NCBI RefSeq assembly: GCF_043641665.1
Contig: NC_092183.1
Coordinates: 21,581,501 to 21,645,500, forward strand
Length of the DNA: 64,000 nucleotides
Source: Enoplosus armatus
Lineage: Eukaryota; Chordata; Actinopteri; Centrarchiformes; Enoplosidae
Reading direction: 5' to 3'
Positions within the stretch are counted from its first letter, which is position 1; each line of letters begins with the position of its first letter. Below, one piece after another: positions 43,780 through 55,739 of the stretch. The position numbers were made by a program, and so were the translations under genes. The notes beneath the pieces were generated by a model. The model ran no database searches. It saw only the letters and a list, made by a program, of their open reading frames with translations, and had not been told where the DNA came from.

Positions 43780-43965
43780 TTTCTCTGATGAATGTGAATG
43801 CGGCACACCTTCGGGTGCATATGGCCTGCCGGAAAACCCCAGAGTGTAAACCTGGATGAGATTATCTTTAGAGACAATTAAGGGTTAATGTGACACTAAT
43901 TTAATTACAGCCAACTAACGGGGCAAGTAATTAGTAAGGGGCTTGTGTTGGTACTGCAAATTAAA
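43780..43965. promoter_or_regulatory. Candidate conserved non-coding element (ATTA-rich block)
   Basis: Non-repetitive block with clustered homeodomain-type cores: GACAATTAAGGGTTAATGTG, CACTAATTTAATTACAGCC and AAGTAATTAGTAAGG. It has none of the dispersed repeat words of its surroundings. Function is inferred from composition only. Confidence 0.25.
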
Positions 43966-45279
43966 GGATAACTCCAGTTTATTACACCTTGGGTCATATT
44001 TTTTGAGGTTTTATCAGTAATAATAATACTGTACTCACCAGAGTAATTGCTGAGATCTGGGAACTTGTGGCATCACTACAACAAAGAAAGAAACATGCAG
44101 TCAGACCATTAGGTGGGTTAGGTGGATAAACATTTAGCCAGATTGCTGCATCTAAACGTTTGAAGCCATGGCACCAATTCATAGGCATCGAAGGGATTTT
44201 TTTTCATGGCAGGATGGTTGTTGTTTTTTTTCATGCTGTGCCGATGTGCAGGTAAATATTGGACTTAAATAAACAATGAACAAAACAAAGTATGATAACT
44301 GGTTGTTTGGAGATGAGGGGATGGCTGTTTCTTTTATACTTGTACACACAATTTGAATGATGTGAGTTTATTTAGTCTCCCCTCCATTATGAACCTGCTA
44401 TCACAGATCCTGGCAATTAACTGGTGAGTACAATGTTATTATTGTTATTATTATTATTATTATTATTACAAAACTGCAAAAAAGTAACACCCAAATTGTA
44501 TTAAACGGTGGCATTTTATTTTATGTCAAACCTACAGATCAGTGAATCCTTTTGCTTTCTATACTTCGTGACTTCATTCCGCTAATGCACCTATTTCAGG
44601 CATGCGTTCAAAGTGAAGCTTTCTTCTTGTCCAGTCTTCCTAAGACGTGGCTGCAGTTACAAGCTTGTATGGATTGCTTCACCTTTGTTTTGAAAGAATT
44701 TTTCCCCTTTTACCTGGGCACGACAGACTGCTGTAAACTGCATGAAGGAATGCCTATTGAGGTGATTAAAGGAGCAGAAAGCAGGTGATATTTAAGAGTG
44801 GGGGGGGGTGGATTTGGTATGCGAGGACGGACTTCTTGAAACAGAAAAAGGGGGGGTGGGGAGGTTGTTAGGAGGTGAAAGTATGAGGCTCAAACCGCCG
44901 TGGATGAGGCTCCTGTAATCCTGCAGCACAGTCCCATCCTTTTACATTCATGGCCTACTGTTATTTGTGTCAGCCACTCATCACTCACACATGCTGCAGT
45001 CAGGAATGGTATCCTGGTCAATTTGGCCCCTGCGAAAAAGCAAGCCCATTGAGAGGAGTGCCAGTGAAGGATTCAGAGGTGATCCTGACAAGGATCAAGT
45101 TCCCACTCTACCTTGTTCATCAGTAGAAAAAAAAGCTATAGTATACTATAATAGTGCCCCCCCCCCCTTTTTTTTTTTGGGAGGGTGGGGTAAGGGTGGG
45201 AAGTAGACGGGAGGCACCTGAAACAGTGTTGTGCCCACCTTTTCAATATGAATGACTTTTCTTGTCAGGTCTGAATGTG

Positions 45280-45640
45280 GGATTAAATCTTTTGAGCACA
45301 CCCACTTTGTAGAAGCTGAATGTGAAATAAAGGCTGCTATTGTGCGACAGCGGCTCTCCCCCAGTGCCCTCCACAGCTCCCCGGCCTTCCCAGCCACCTC
45401 ACACACTCTCTCAACCCTGAACCGGCAATTAGACGGTCAAATCAAAACCCTGGCACTCAGGACTAATTGTTTCTAACAGGCCTTTGTAAAGGGCCATGTT
45501 GTTTCCCATTCAGGGCAGCTTCCCTGCCTCCTTGTGTGTCAGATAGGGGAAGGCATCGTTCCAGCCGGGAGATAAGCCACAGGCTTTTTATTTTAATGCC
45601 CCCAAAGTAGACTTAATTTTCACCTTCCTTTCACGGTTCA
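45280..45640. promoter_or_regulatory. Candidate conserved non-coding element
   Basis: Complex, repeat-free sequence of even base composition. It has GGCAATTAGACGGTCAAATC, GGACTAATTGTTTCTAAC, GCCTTTGTAAAGGGC and TTATTTTAATGCCCCCAAAG. No ORF or splice logic. Inferred enhancer-like from texture and proximity to fgf17; unproven. Confidence 0.25.
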
Positions 45641-47355
45641 GGTGCACTTGTGTATTGAGGCGGTCAGCATTTGCAGTGGGTGGGTTGGCCCGACAGATAC
45701 AGTACCTCACAGGATGTCATTCATCGGCGGCTTCCGGAATGTGTTAAAAAGGGTGTGTATGTATGTGTGGGGATATCACCACTGTCCTGCATTTTTCTCC
45801 CTTTTTCTGCACTTTTTTTTTTGAGGGCTTAAACAACTGTCAAGACATGAAATGCATGACTTGTCTAAAGACAGTGTGCCTGTAATGATGGAGCGGCAAC
45901 AGTCACTTTGTTTTTTGTTCTTGCAAGTATTATGGTCTTCTGGCTGGATGAATACAGTGTGCTGGTTCAGTTATTGCAGATAGTGTTATTTATTATCTAT
46001 TAAACGCTGGATAACAGTCAGCCAGTCAATGTTATCAACCGCCAGTATTATGGAGATTCCACATTGATATCAAATATGATGTTATTTGATGATAATCATC
46101 ATCTGTAATATTTTCTCTTACAGGCAATGTAAGATATCCATTAATTCCAATATGTAAATGTCTTTGGGAAAGTTTACACCCGCCATACCTTTGTAATTAG
46201 ATCTCAGATACTTTTGCAATTGTGTTTAAGTTAATGCTGCATGAATTGTTTTTTGGCCACTTGGGGGCAGTGGAACAAACTGTAAACACATCGTAGGTGT
46301 ATTATCACCTGGTAAAGTTGTTATGGCGAACGTGTTAGCAAACGGTCGCCTGTTAGCTCAGGGTTTGTCCTCACCAACATCTGAAAAACACTGTGCGACT
46401 CTTTAGTTGCTAAATGCTCCACTATGTTCACCAGCTAGCCTATAACGGTGTCTGTTCGCTGTTTGGTGCTGGGCAGGCAGTGTACAGTGGGGTTTTTAGA
46501 GCTTCTTCACTGAAATCAGCTGCCTGCGGCTCTCAGTTGCCAGTTTGTCATGTAGACCTAGCAAAAATGACAGTCCTGCAATAAACCCTACTTTCATCAA
46601 GGTTATAATATTCAGTTTTTGTTGAAACTGTTTTAGGGAGGTGGTCATTTGGAAGACGCAGTTCTGTTGAACTGTGTTGAATTATACAGAGAGGTGTTTC
46701 TGTTATTTAGCCTCGCCTCATTGATCTAACTGAGAAAATGATAGAAACACCAGTCAGTATAACCAATATGTAATGATGTGTGTATGTGTGTGTGTGAGCA
46801 CATAGATAGATAGATAGAGATTCATACATGATGTGGTGTCAGAAGAGTGAAGTGTTGGTGTGAATGTGAGAACTCATCCATCACGATGGAATTGGAAATG
46901 TCCCTCCTGTTCATACTTTGTGTAGTTTATATGAATGTAGGTGTATGATATGTTGTCATTCCTCTCCTGAGCTAAAGACCACCGTTTTCTAATATCATAA
47001 AAAAAATATTTTATGAAAATAAAACACGTGCAATCGAGGAAACCCCTGTGTTCACACAGTAAAATACAGTAAAGCTCTCGCTTTTTTTTCAAATTGTATG
47101 AATAGAAGCCATTACTCTATTTTGAAACATCTCTGTCTCTCCAACAACCCCAAACAGCCATGATGGATTAGAGGTTCCCCTCGTACATCTTCTTCGTCTT
47201 TGGTGTAAAAGACAAACACTGTCAGGAGTGGGTGTCTGACTCTTTCTATCTGTGACTGACCTGCTGTCTGCACCCAGCCAGCCCTGAGAGCGGAGAGCTG
47301 CTTCTGTTTGAATTGGAGTGTGACTGGAGCTACACTGGGAGCTATGCTTGTCCAT

Positions 47356-47360
<5 letters not shown>

Positions 47361-47388
<28 letters not shown>

Positions 47389-47389
47389 A

Positions 47390-47424
<35 letters not shown>
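47361..47424. repeat. C28 homopolymer followed by (CA)n
   Basis: 28 consecutive C (47361-47388) pass directly into about 17 CA units. The complementary strand is a G28 run able to form G-quadruplexes. Exact length is likely to be assembly-uncertain. Confidence 0.95.
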
Positions 47425-47428
<4 letters not shown>

Positions 47429-47879
47429 CCTGCTGTGGACCCCTGTGTCTGCTCCTCAGCCTGTCAACCTAAGAGAGAGAGAGAAGGGGGGAGAGGGGGG
47501 CTGGAGTGCTGAAGTGAGGTATAGGCAGACATTTTCTCAGGAATGCTGGGAGCTATCAGAAGTAACATGTAACCGTATCCGCTGTCAGATCTCAGGCTTT
47601 ATCTCTGCTCTGCTGTTGACTGCTCCCTCAGTCTGCTGATGCCTCCTGTCTGAACCTGAGAACCTTGCTGGGAGCTGATCCTCCCGCCTACTTCCCCATT
47701 TTGATCAGGCACATTCGGATGAATAAACATTTGCAAGAACCCCCATGGTTTCATTACAATTGTCTGAAGCAGTGGCTCTTAAGGGTCTGGGGATATTCAG
47801 GGCTACTCTGGAGGCTTCCAGGGGGTCCCACTAAGAACAGAGATATTTCTAAACTAATGTTTGTTTTCGTTGTCAATTA

Positions 47880-48150
47880 ATGTCAGTTCTCTTCCTGATT
47901 AATCAATTCATTGTTTGGTCTCGAAAATATCAGAAATGGTCAAAAGTGGTCTGGTAATATGCCAGAAAATTATACTAAACAAATGCTTGTCACAATTTGC
48001 CATTGGCATTACTGTGCCTAAGTACAACCTCACAGAGCTGCTAGCATGGCTGTAGACTCTTGAGTCTCGTTGCTTAATTTACTTTTTTTCCCTAATTGAT
48101 TAATTATTGATTCATTTTCTGCCAGTGGACTAATTGTTTCAGCTCTAACA
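47880..48150. repeat. Dispersed repeat, 'agaagctggaaccag' family, tail-like pieces
   Basis: CTGATTAATCAATTCATTGT, AATATCAGAAATGGTC and, after an inserted piece of another repeat (47990-48065), TAATTGATTAATTATTGATT and GACTAATTGTTTCAGCTCT. The last phrase is the usual end of this fish repeat. Confidence 0.5.
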
Positions 48151-48359
48151 ATCCAAAATGAAACCATTTGGGAAACCCTGCTGCATAACCAGTTCTTGTA
48201 ACGTTCCCACTAAACTCAACTATTAGAGGACAAAAACCCCTGAGACGTTTTGATTTCTATTTCTAAATGTCACCTTAAACTACCTCTTTTCTCCTCCTGC
48301 CAGATATATGGTACTTAACCCCCCCCCCCCGTTGGTGACATGTTTATCATGAAAAACAG

Positions 48360-48700
48360 CTTTACTCAATTATGGTGTAATTAAAAAGCAATTATTCGCT
48401 GCATAATAGCGTGCTAAGGCATGGCCATCACCCTATTAGTTCACGCACTTGTGACCCAGCTGAGAAGGGCTAATGGCATTACTGCAAACGTTTCTGACCC
48501 CCACCGGTGTTTGCTTTCTCCTCGGCCAAACAACATCAAACGCCGTTATCAGAGCACCCTCAGATAAAGGCCACTTGACCACTGGCAACTCAAGAAGTGA
48601 GATCCAGAACCTTTGAGAGTGCTAATGCTGTCCCGTCAGGGCCTAATGGAGACGGTTCAGGGGATGACGCGGGAGGGCAGCTCTCACACCAAACCATCAG
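48360..48700. promoter_or_regulatory. Candidate conserved non-coding element with homeodomain-type cores
   Basis: Starts GGTGTAATTAAAAAGCAATT, then ATTCGCTGCATAATAGCG, followed by about 300 bp of complex, balanced, repeat-free sequence (CACCCTATTAGTTCACGCAC, GAGAAGGGCTAATGGCATTA, CAGATAAAGGCCACTTGACC). Not coding. Of the blocks in the desert this one looks most like a vertebrate developmental enhancer, by texture only. Confidence 0.3.
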
Positions 48701-48885
48701 TGCTGGAGTGCTAAAGCCACTTGCAATGACGGGTGCTGCAGCGACTTGCTCGAGGCTTGACGCCGGGGGGCTTCGCAGGTGAGCAGAAACAAGAGACGCA
48801 CTTGTGTTTAAAAAAAAAATAAGAAAAAAAAAGAGTGTTTAAGTGCTGTCTTTGAAAGTGTCCTGTTACGCTGCTCCCTCTGTGA

Positions 48886-48903
48886 CCCCCCCCCCCCCCC
48901 CCC
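48886..48903. repeat. C18 homopolymer
   Basis: Eighteen consecutive C in gene-free DNA. G-quadruplex potential on the minus strand; length uncertain in any assembly. Confidence 0.95.
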
Positions 48904-50369
48904 TCACAGGTAAGACACTTATTCCCATCACTCTAAGCAAATTTGTCTGGTTGGCTTTGCAGTATTTCAGCAAGAAAAGACATTTCATGGAGAAGATTTT
49001 ATGGTGTAAAAATGTCATTTGTCCAAACAAATCATGTCATCATGTTGCTGTGGATTCTGCTTTAGTCCTGAAGACTACAGACAGACAGAGAGCGGAGAAA
49101 TAATAGACATTTGCTTGTCTTGATCTCCACATCAGCACTATCACCAGGGGATGGCAGTTTCCCCTCCTCTTAGTCGGAGTAGCACCAACCCTTGTTTGTT
49201 TATGTCATTATGTCTGTGGAACATGTGACTGATGGCTCTCTGAGTGGCTCTGTGCATTTGTCCCCAGCATCAGAGTTAGCAGTTCCACTACTGAGTCTGC
49301 CTCATTGGCTGTAAAGGAGCCTCTGAGAGGAACAAGGGGGGGCTGGCAGAGGCGAGATGCGAGGAGTGATTGACCATGGGTTGATGGGCAGCCCACCGTG
49401 GAGGTCACGGCCAGGTAAGAGGGCAGCGTTGTGTTTGTCCACAACACTTGACTCACCCACTGAGAAACAACTGTGTTACTCGGTAAGATGGTTCCACATA
49501 TCGTGATGTGAACAATACCTACGAAACCCAGTGCAACATCATCTGGCAACGCACACAACAGATAAAATGATTGTCGCTGTTATAACTTTCCAGAGTTGTA
49601 AAATCTGCCCTCATTGCATTAGAAAGTGCTGCGCTGTGTTTGGGTGTCAGCTCACCCTTCAGACTCATGGATCTGTTACTCAGATGGCTCTGCTTTGATT
49701 GTATTTCATCATCTCACCGGTACGCTCACCCACCAATGCCTGTGAGACTTTTCTTGTCCTAAGATGCCTTGATTGAATCCCAGAGGCTGGACTTTAGTCC
49801 CACTGTAAAATCCTAGTTGTGGAGCTGATCGTACAAAGATTTGCACATTGAACTTTTCAACAGTTTCTTCATGTCCCACTAACTAACTAACTAATACTGT
49901 AACGCCAACAAGTCCGCATACCTAAATATCAAAATTATTTGATATATAAATCATTTATCTCCCATATATCTTGAGGTTTGGTGAAGTTAAGGTGACTGAA
50001 CTCACATGGCTAATGTTGAGGAAAGACTGTGGTCATGGTTGAAAGATAAAAGGGGATAAAAAGAGATAAAAAAAATAAAAAAAACAGGATGCAAGCAGCA
50101 GTCTCCGATATCTGAGAGAGATGCTTCGTACGCCCAACCAATCACCATCCAACATCACGCTACATCCACCTTTATTTCTGAGAAAGGACCGGTCTTTATT
50201 TGTCCAACCACAAGAGGTTGCTTGTCAGGAAAACATAAACATAGTTCATTTTAAGCATTCAAACTGATGACCAATGCTGTTTTTTTCTAGTCTCGAAAAC
50301 TAAGCATTTCCTTCACCCTGTAGGGTCTATTTTAAAATCTTCGCATTCTAAAAGATGTTAATTTGGTGT

Positions 50370-50700
50370 TTGTTTTAGCAGATAAGCAGGATAAGGGCTG
50401 ATAGCAGCCCTGGCTAACAGGTAATAATCATTCTGTCCACTTAAGCTGACGTGAAATTGAATCTTTGTTGTTTCATTCAGATTTCGTCAGTGTCAAATGC
50501 GAGATATTAGCCCAAAGCGACTGGCAAAATTCTCAGTTATATGTTTAGGGTAAATATACTTCTCCCTCAAAGTGAATGTGGTAATGGTGTACTCATGCCG
50601 AAAGGCTAATCATAGCGCCTTTAATGATATCCTTTAGCTCCCCATACCGTCTCCTCGCTCACGGTGTAGCTAGCATTTTCACTGTCTTTCATCAGCCCCC
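50370..50700. promoter_or_regulatory. Candidate conserved non-coding element
   Basis: Repeat-free block with GATAAGCAGGATAAGG, GGTAATAATCATTCTGTCCA, GAAAGGCTAATCATAGCGCC and TTTAATGATATCCTTTAGCT. No coding signal. Enhancer role is inference. Confidence 0.2.
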
Positions 50701-50871
50701 ACATTGGTGGCTTTAGTTAACAATAGAGGACCAGTAACTCTTCGTTCCCTCCACAGCAACTGAGTCATGGAAGCAGGCCTGAAATACCAGCCGTGCTGTT
50801 GTGTCACTGGCTGGTGTGGGTGTCGCTGTCGCCAGCCACCAAGTTGTAGGACAACACTTGTCTTGCCGTTG

Positions 50872-50873
<2 letters not shown>

Positions 50874-50902
<29 letters not shown>

Positions 50903-50926
50903 GTGGTGGTGGTGGTGGTGGGGGGA
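50874..50926. repeat. (TG)n(TGG)n compound microsatellite with G run
   Basis: About 13 TG units pass into six TGG units and a short G run. G-rich plus strand with Z-DNA and quadruplex potential. Confidence 0.95.
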
Positions 50927-52379
50927 GCCGCGGAGGGTGACAGAAAATAGAAAATGGAAAATTCCTGTGTGAAGTGCAGTCGTTGTTGATCAGGTGTGAA
51001 CTGCAGAGCAGAGATCAGAGCAGGAAGGGGCGGAGGGAGCAGACAGCTGCTGCAGTCCCACATCAAGCCCTTCCACTACAGCACACCAGCTGGGACTGGG
51101 GCCCAGCACTCGCTAGTATGGGGCCCCAGCTCTCACCAGACCAGCCAGGGCAGCCATGCAGGCTGTTCAGGGCAAGACAAATGTTAAGCAGGGGAACACT
51201 AACCAAGTTTGTTTTTACAATTAAATACAAGTACAATAAATAAATATTTTTTTTACAGTGTACACATCCACTATATGGCCTTCTAAAGACCCGCTAATGC
51301 ACACACACACGATGCACATAATGTGTGCAAATAGAAAATATATGCTGTTAAATCACACATTTTCATGATGTACTTTTTGAAATGACATATGCATACATTC
51401 AGTGTTCTTGAATACTTCCATTTCTATTCTATCTTCTTTGCTATGTTCTCTGCCTATTTGCTGCTGCAACAGTGCGGTTGCACAGAAACTATTACTTGTA
51501 ACCATGGAAAAGGTGTGAAAATTCTCCTATTTTAATAAAAAGAAATACATACTTCTGTGTAGGAAAACACTAGGTTACACATATGTGCAGAGAGGAATAG
51601 GTTAGGAGCTTATGAGGCTTTTGTATTCAGAGGGTGTAGAACCAAAAAACACTTTCACCAAATTCAGGCTTAAACAGATTCATCCTGTGATGTTTGTATA
51701 TGAAATGAAACACCAGGGTTAGGGTTAACCCTGCAGAGGATGTACAGGATGTTTAATGCTGTGTAAAATTTGATGTAACCTTTCAGAAGCAGCCAGAAAA
51801 GATGACTGACAGCGTGCAAATCTGCACCCAGCGGTGGAATATTTCACCCACTTCACCCCATGCCGGGCTGGAATAAAATCAGCAAACTCACAAGCAAGTG
51901 ATTGAAAAAACAAGAGGAATACATTTTCTTGTTCATCAGAACGCAGGAATTTGAAGTGTTGGCTTTAGTTTGGTGGCTCTGTTTCTCACTCTGCTGACAA
52001 TGATTGTTATGCATTTACGTTGGAAAATCAATTACCATTCCTATTAGGGCTGAACAATATAAAGCATGAGGCTGACATTAGCGGCTGATTTAAAATGAGA
52101 TATGCTCCAGTCAGTATTATCCACACTAGATGGACAAGATGCAGTTTCCATCATGTGTATATTTGTTGCATAATTGAGCAGAATTACACGATGAAAAGAC
52201 CTAAACTATGATAAGATACATTTTGATCAGATTATTTCTACATTATTTTTGCAATTTGTATTTGAGTGAATATTAGTGAGACGAAGAATAATACTGGGTT
52301 TGTGAGTGTGTGAATGAGTGTACAGTGCTTTGGATGCAGCCATATACATTTGTAATCTTTAGTAACATTTAAAATGTAT

Positions 52380-52790
52380 GTTTGGTGCCCTTTTTATGTC
52401 TCACTCTCGTAGGATTATTGCGACTGTTGTGCTGTTGACTACTCCCATGGGGTAAAGAAAATGTTCCTCCTGGCTTCAGTTGTACATAACTTCTTTTTTT
52501 TCTTATTTTGAAAGGATTTCTCTGATGAATTCCTTTGGGGTCTAAGACGTGTTTTGACTGCAGGGCCCAGTGACATCAGCGACATATGTCTGTAGTCTTG
52601 CTGTCAACTGATGACAGAATAAATCTTGAAAACGGCTGTCAATGAGTCCTTGAAATCCCAAACCAGTCAAATATAATGGCCTGATGTGTCCTCTGGGAGC
52701 AGGAGGTCACATGTTTTTCCATCCATAACTAATTTCTAATAAATGGCCAGTTTCCCAATGCTAGTGTTCAGAGGTCAAATTGTTTGCATG
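52380..52790. promoter_or_regulatory. Candidate conserved non-coding element
   Basis: Repeat-free block: GTAGGATTATTGCGACTGTT, TCAACTGATGACAGAATAAA, AAACGGCTGTCAATGAGTCC, AACTAATTTCTAATAAATGG. The motif TGTCAATCA-like and ATTA cores recur. Non-coding; inference only. Confidence 0.2.
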
Positions 52791-53129
52791 CTTTTTTTCT
52801 CTTGCCACAGAAAAGCCCTTCTTGTCTTTTGTGAGGATGTTGTAGGTGGCAGCTAATATGGCATAGTAAAAACATGTTTATATATTTGAGCTTTATATTT
52901 TACGATGTCATATTGCGTTATGCATTGTGCACCAAATAATACTACATGAGTTCCATAATAAATTAGGACACTGTCAGCTTAATGACAGGGAAAGGCATCC
53001 AAAGATATGCCTTTAAAACATTGCATTCCCAAGATATTACATCATGAAATACGTTCAAAATCGAAAACTTTTATTTCATTGCATGAAAGCTGTTTTGCCA
53101 AAAAATGTGTACGAAATTCTCTCCTTCAA

Positions 53130-53330
53130 GTATCTGATTATTTTGGGAAATACACTTATTTACTTTTTTTCCTAGGAGCTAAATGAGGGTATCGATATCA
53201 GTTTCACTTCTCCGCATTCAGTAGAGAGATTGGTCCAGGAAGTGTTTAGCCTAGCTTAGCACAAAGACCGGATGGGGATAGGCTGACAGCTAGCCCCCTA
53301 CAGAAGAGGAAAAATGACGCCTTCTAATGG
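53130..53330 (+). repeat. Dispersed fish repeat, 'agttagatgagaagattgat' family, diverged
   Basis: GGGAAATACACTTATTTACT, GAGCTAAATGAGGGTATCGA, TAGCCTAGCTTAGCACAAAG and ACCGGATGGGGATAGGCTGA correspond to the better copy at 33010-33255. Confidence 0.55.
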
Positions 53331-55739
53331 TTTCAACATTGGGTAATGTTGTAGCTTGTTAGCTAAAGGAGCTTGCTACCAGTACATCCTCAAGTCGCCA
53401 AGATTTGTTCAGGTGTTGTGCAAAGCTACAACTTCATGGTAAGTTCTTCTGAGGCGCTTTCTGCAGTCGCTGCGACCAGCCAGTGATGGCCAAGAAATGG
53501 CTCCAATACATAAGCTAACAGCTAGTTACTCACTAACACTACAAGCAGTGAATAAAGTGACATAAAGGAAGGCACTTCCTTTGGTTTAGAGGCTTTAAAT
53601 GCCTTTATATGTAAGTATCCATGAATATATATGATAGTTTGTTGTTTTCTGTGTAGCCTACATGTGCACATACCAGCACAATTAATTAAAAGCTAACAAT
53701 CAATTTCTCAAGAGCTTTGGTTACGACTTCAAAGCAGTAGCATGTGTGTCACTACCATTTACAACGACGTCTGTCTTCAGAAAGCGATCTGGCTTTGGCG
53801 TGACCTTGCATCTAACCCTGTTAGATATGCGCCTTGAGCATGTTCATTGCTCAGTGACATTTTGCTCCTTAAAAATAACACAGATGCTGGGCCCTGTCTG
53901 AATCCATAGCCTCGGCGTAGTTGGGCGTCCGGCTATTTTCATTACCACCAACCCCCGTAACCCAGACCCTCCCTCTCTCTCTCAGTGTCTGTGGCTCTGA
54001 GAAGGGCAGTTGTGTGAGTCACTTTATTAGTTTTGAAGTCTGACATGTTCCCAGCTTCTTGGCCTTTGGATGAAGCAGTCAGAGCCTGTCAGCAACTGGC
54101 GAGTGTTAATCATGGATCAGCAACTTGGGTTTCACCTGTCGGACATCCCAGTGCTCAGGGACTCGGGGGGATTTGCACAGTCTGGTCACCCTGGCAATGT
54201 TGTCTGTCACCCATTAGCTCTTACATATCCTCCTTAGTTATTCACACACATCGGTCTGACTCGCGATGTCACGTTTTTAGACACCATTACACATTTTCAC
54301 ACTTCTGCAGATTTACAATTTTGCAGATTGCTTGTGTCTTTCATCATAGAATACAACTTTATCCCATGATTATCGTGTGGGGATCGCTGGTATGTGTGCA
54401 TGAGTGTGTTTGTGTGTGTGTTCAAAGGCTTTGCAGGTCAGCACTCATTATGGATAAAGGGGGTGGGGAAACTAGTTCAAATTTATTGCCTGCGTCAGCT
54501 GTGTCAAATTTGGCAAGCTCAAATGGTCGGCTTGCAAATGGCAGGGCGATACCTAAGGGTCAGCAGCCTTTGTAATAAGCACAGAGTTGTGCATTACACC
54601 TCTTAGTGTATGAAGTGAGTGTTCATCCTACATGAAAAAGGGCCCAAAGTACATTTACAGATGACTGTTATGTTCACATTTTGAGCGTAACATTCCCAGG
54701 CTGCTGAATCAGTCAACTGAGAGCATTGAAGACTGACCTGATTGTGGGGTTCGGGCGGCATGAGGGACAAGAAGAGCCCTGCTGCTGCTGATGAGGAGCA
54801 GGCTGCTCGTCCAAGTGAATCCTCCAGTTTTTTTTCTCTTTTTTACTTTACTCTTCTTTTGAACATTCATAAAGGGGACCACCCACTTTCTGAACCCTTG
54901 CCTCTATTTTTGCAGGGTCAGAAAGAGTAGCCAGTTGCTCTTTATGGCTGAGATTTTTACGATGTGGTCAGAGCTGTTTGGAGACCACCAGTTCTCCTTT
55001 CACTTGTCACTGGCGCTACAGTAGCCTAGAGGAAGACCTGAGCTATATGGGAAATGGGTTTCACTGTTTTGAAGTCTTGGGAAATTTGGCAACTGCTCAA
55101 AAGTCTGTAAAGCAGTCTTATCCTCCCCGTATGAACAAGGCTACAAGATGTATTTGTATCCCTCATGTAATTCAATTTAATAAACAGACATTTGCTAAAC
55201 TTTTAGCCCGCACCCCCTCGACTGCTAGAGAATCCGCAAACTCAGACAGAAGCGTAGTTAGGTTTGAGTCGAGTGAAATAAGACATTTTGAATGTAAGAT
55301 GTGCAACAGGTGACTGGAGCTGGCAGTATTGCCAGGGAAAGAAAACTGGTAAGCTGTGGCGTGACTGTTGAATGAGAAGTTATCATTAGGTGAACTCCAT
55401 TGGGTGTTTCTTTACAATTAAGTGTATGCTGGTGAGGTAGCTACCAAAAGTTAGCCGGTTAGCATTAAGATTTTGTTGCAATGTGTGTGAGGATATAATG
55501 TTTTGTGTGATGAGAGGTAAATGTGATTGTTTGTAATGTAATGGTCTGTTTAGCCGTTGGCTTAATTGCGGCCTTGAAGCTATTGCAAAATGCACAGCTG
55601 CTGATCCAGGTCTGGTAAGGCACTTTGGCAATTTGTGTCTATTTGAATTGTGGTTAAAGCTAATGTGTATGTGCTGTAAAAAATGTAAAAGGCCAGTAGT
55701 GTATTATTTTAAAGTTGAGATAAAAGAATAGACAATTTA

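Noticed and set aside
49208..49558. 116-codon minus-strand ORF
   Set aside because: No recognisable family, no conserved motif and no adjoining exon. Retained only as non-coding desert.
54033..54575. 180-codon plus-strand ORF, longest in the gene desert
   Set aside because: Its translation has no domain, contains a TG-repeat Val-Cys stretch, and looks like chance. No promoter or splice context.
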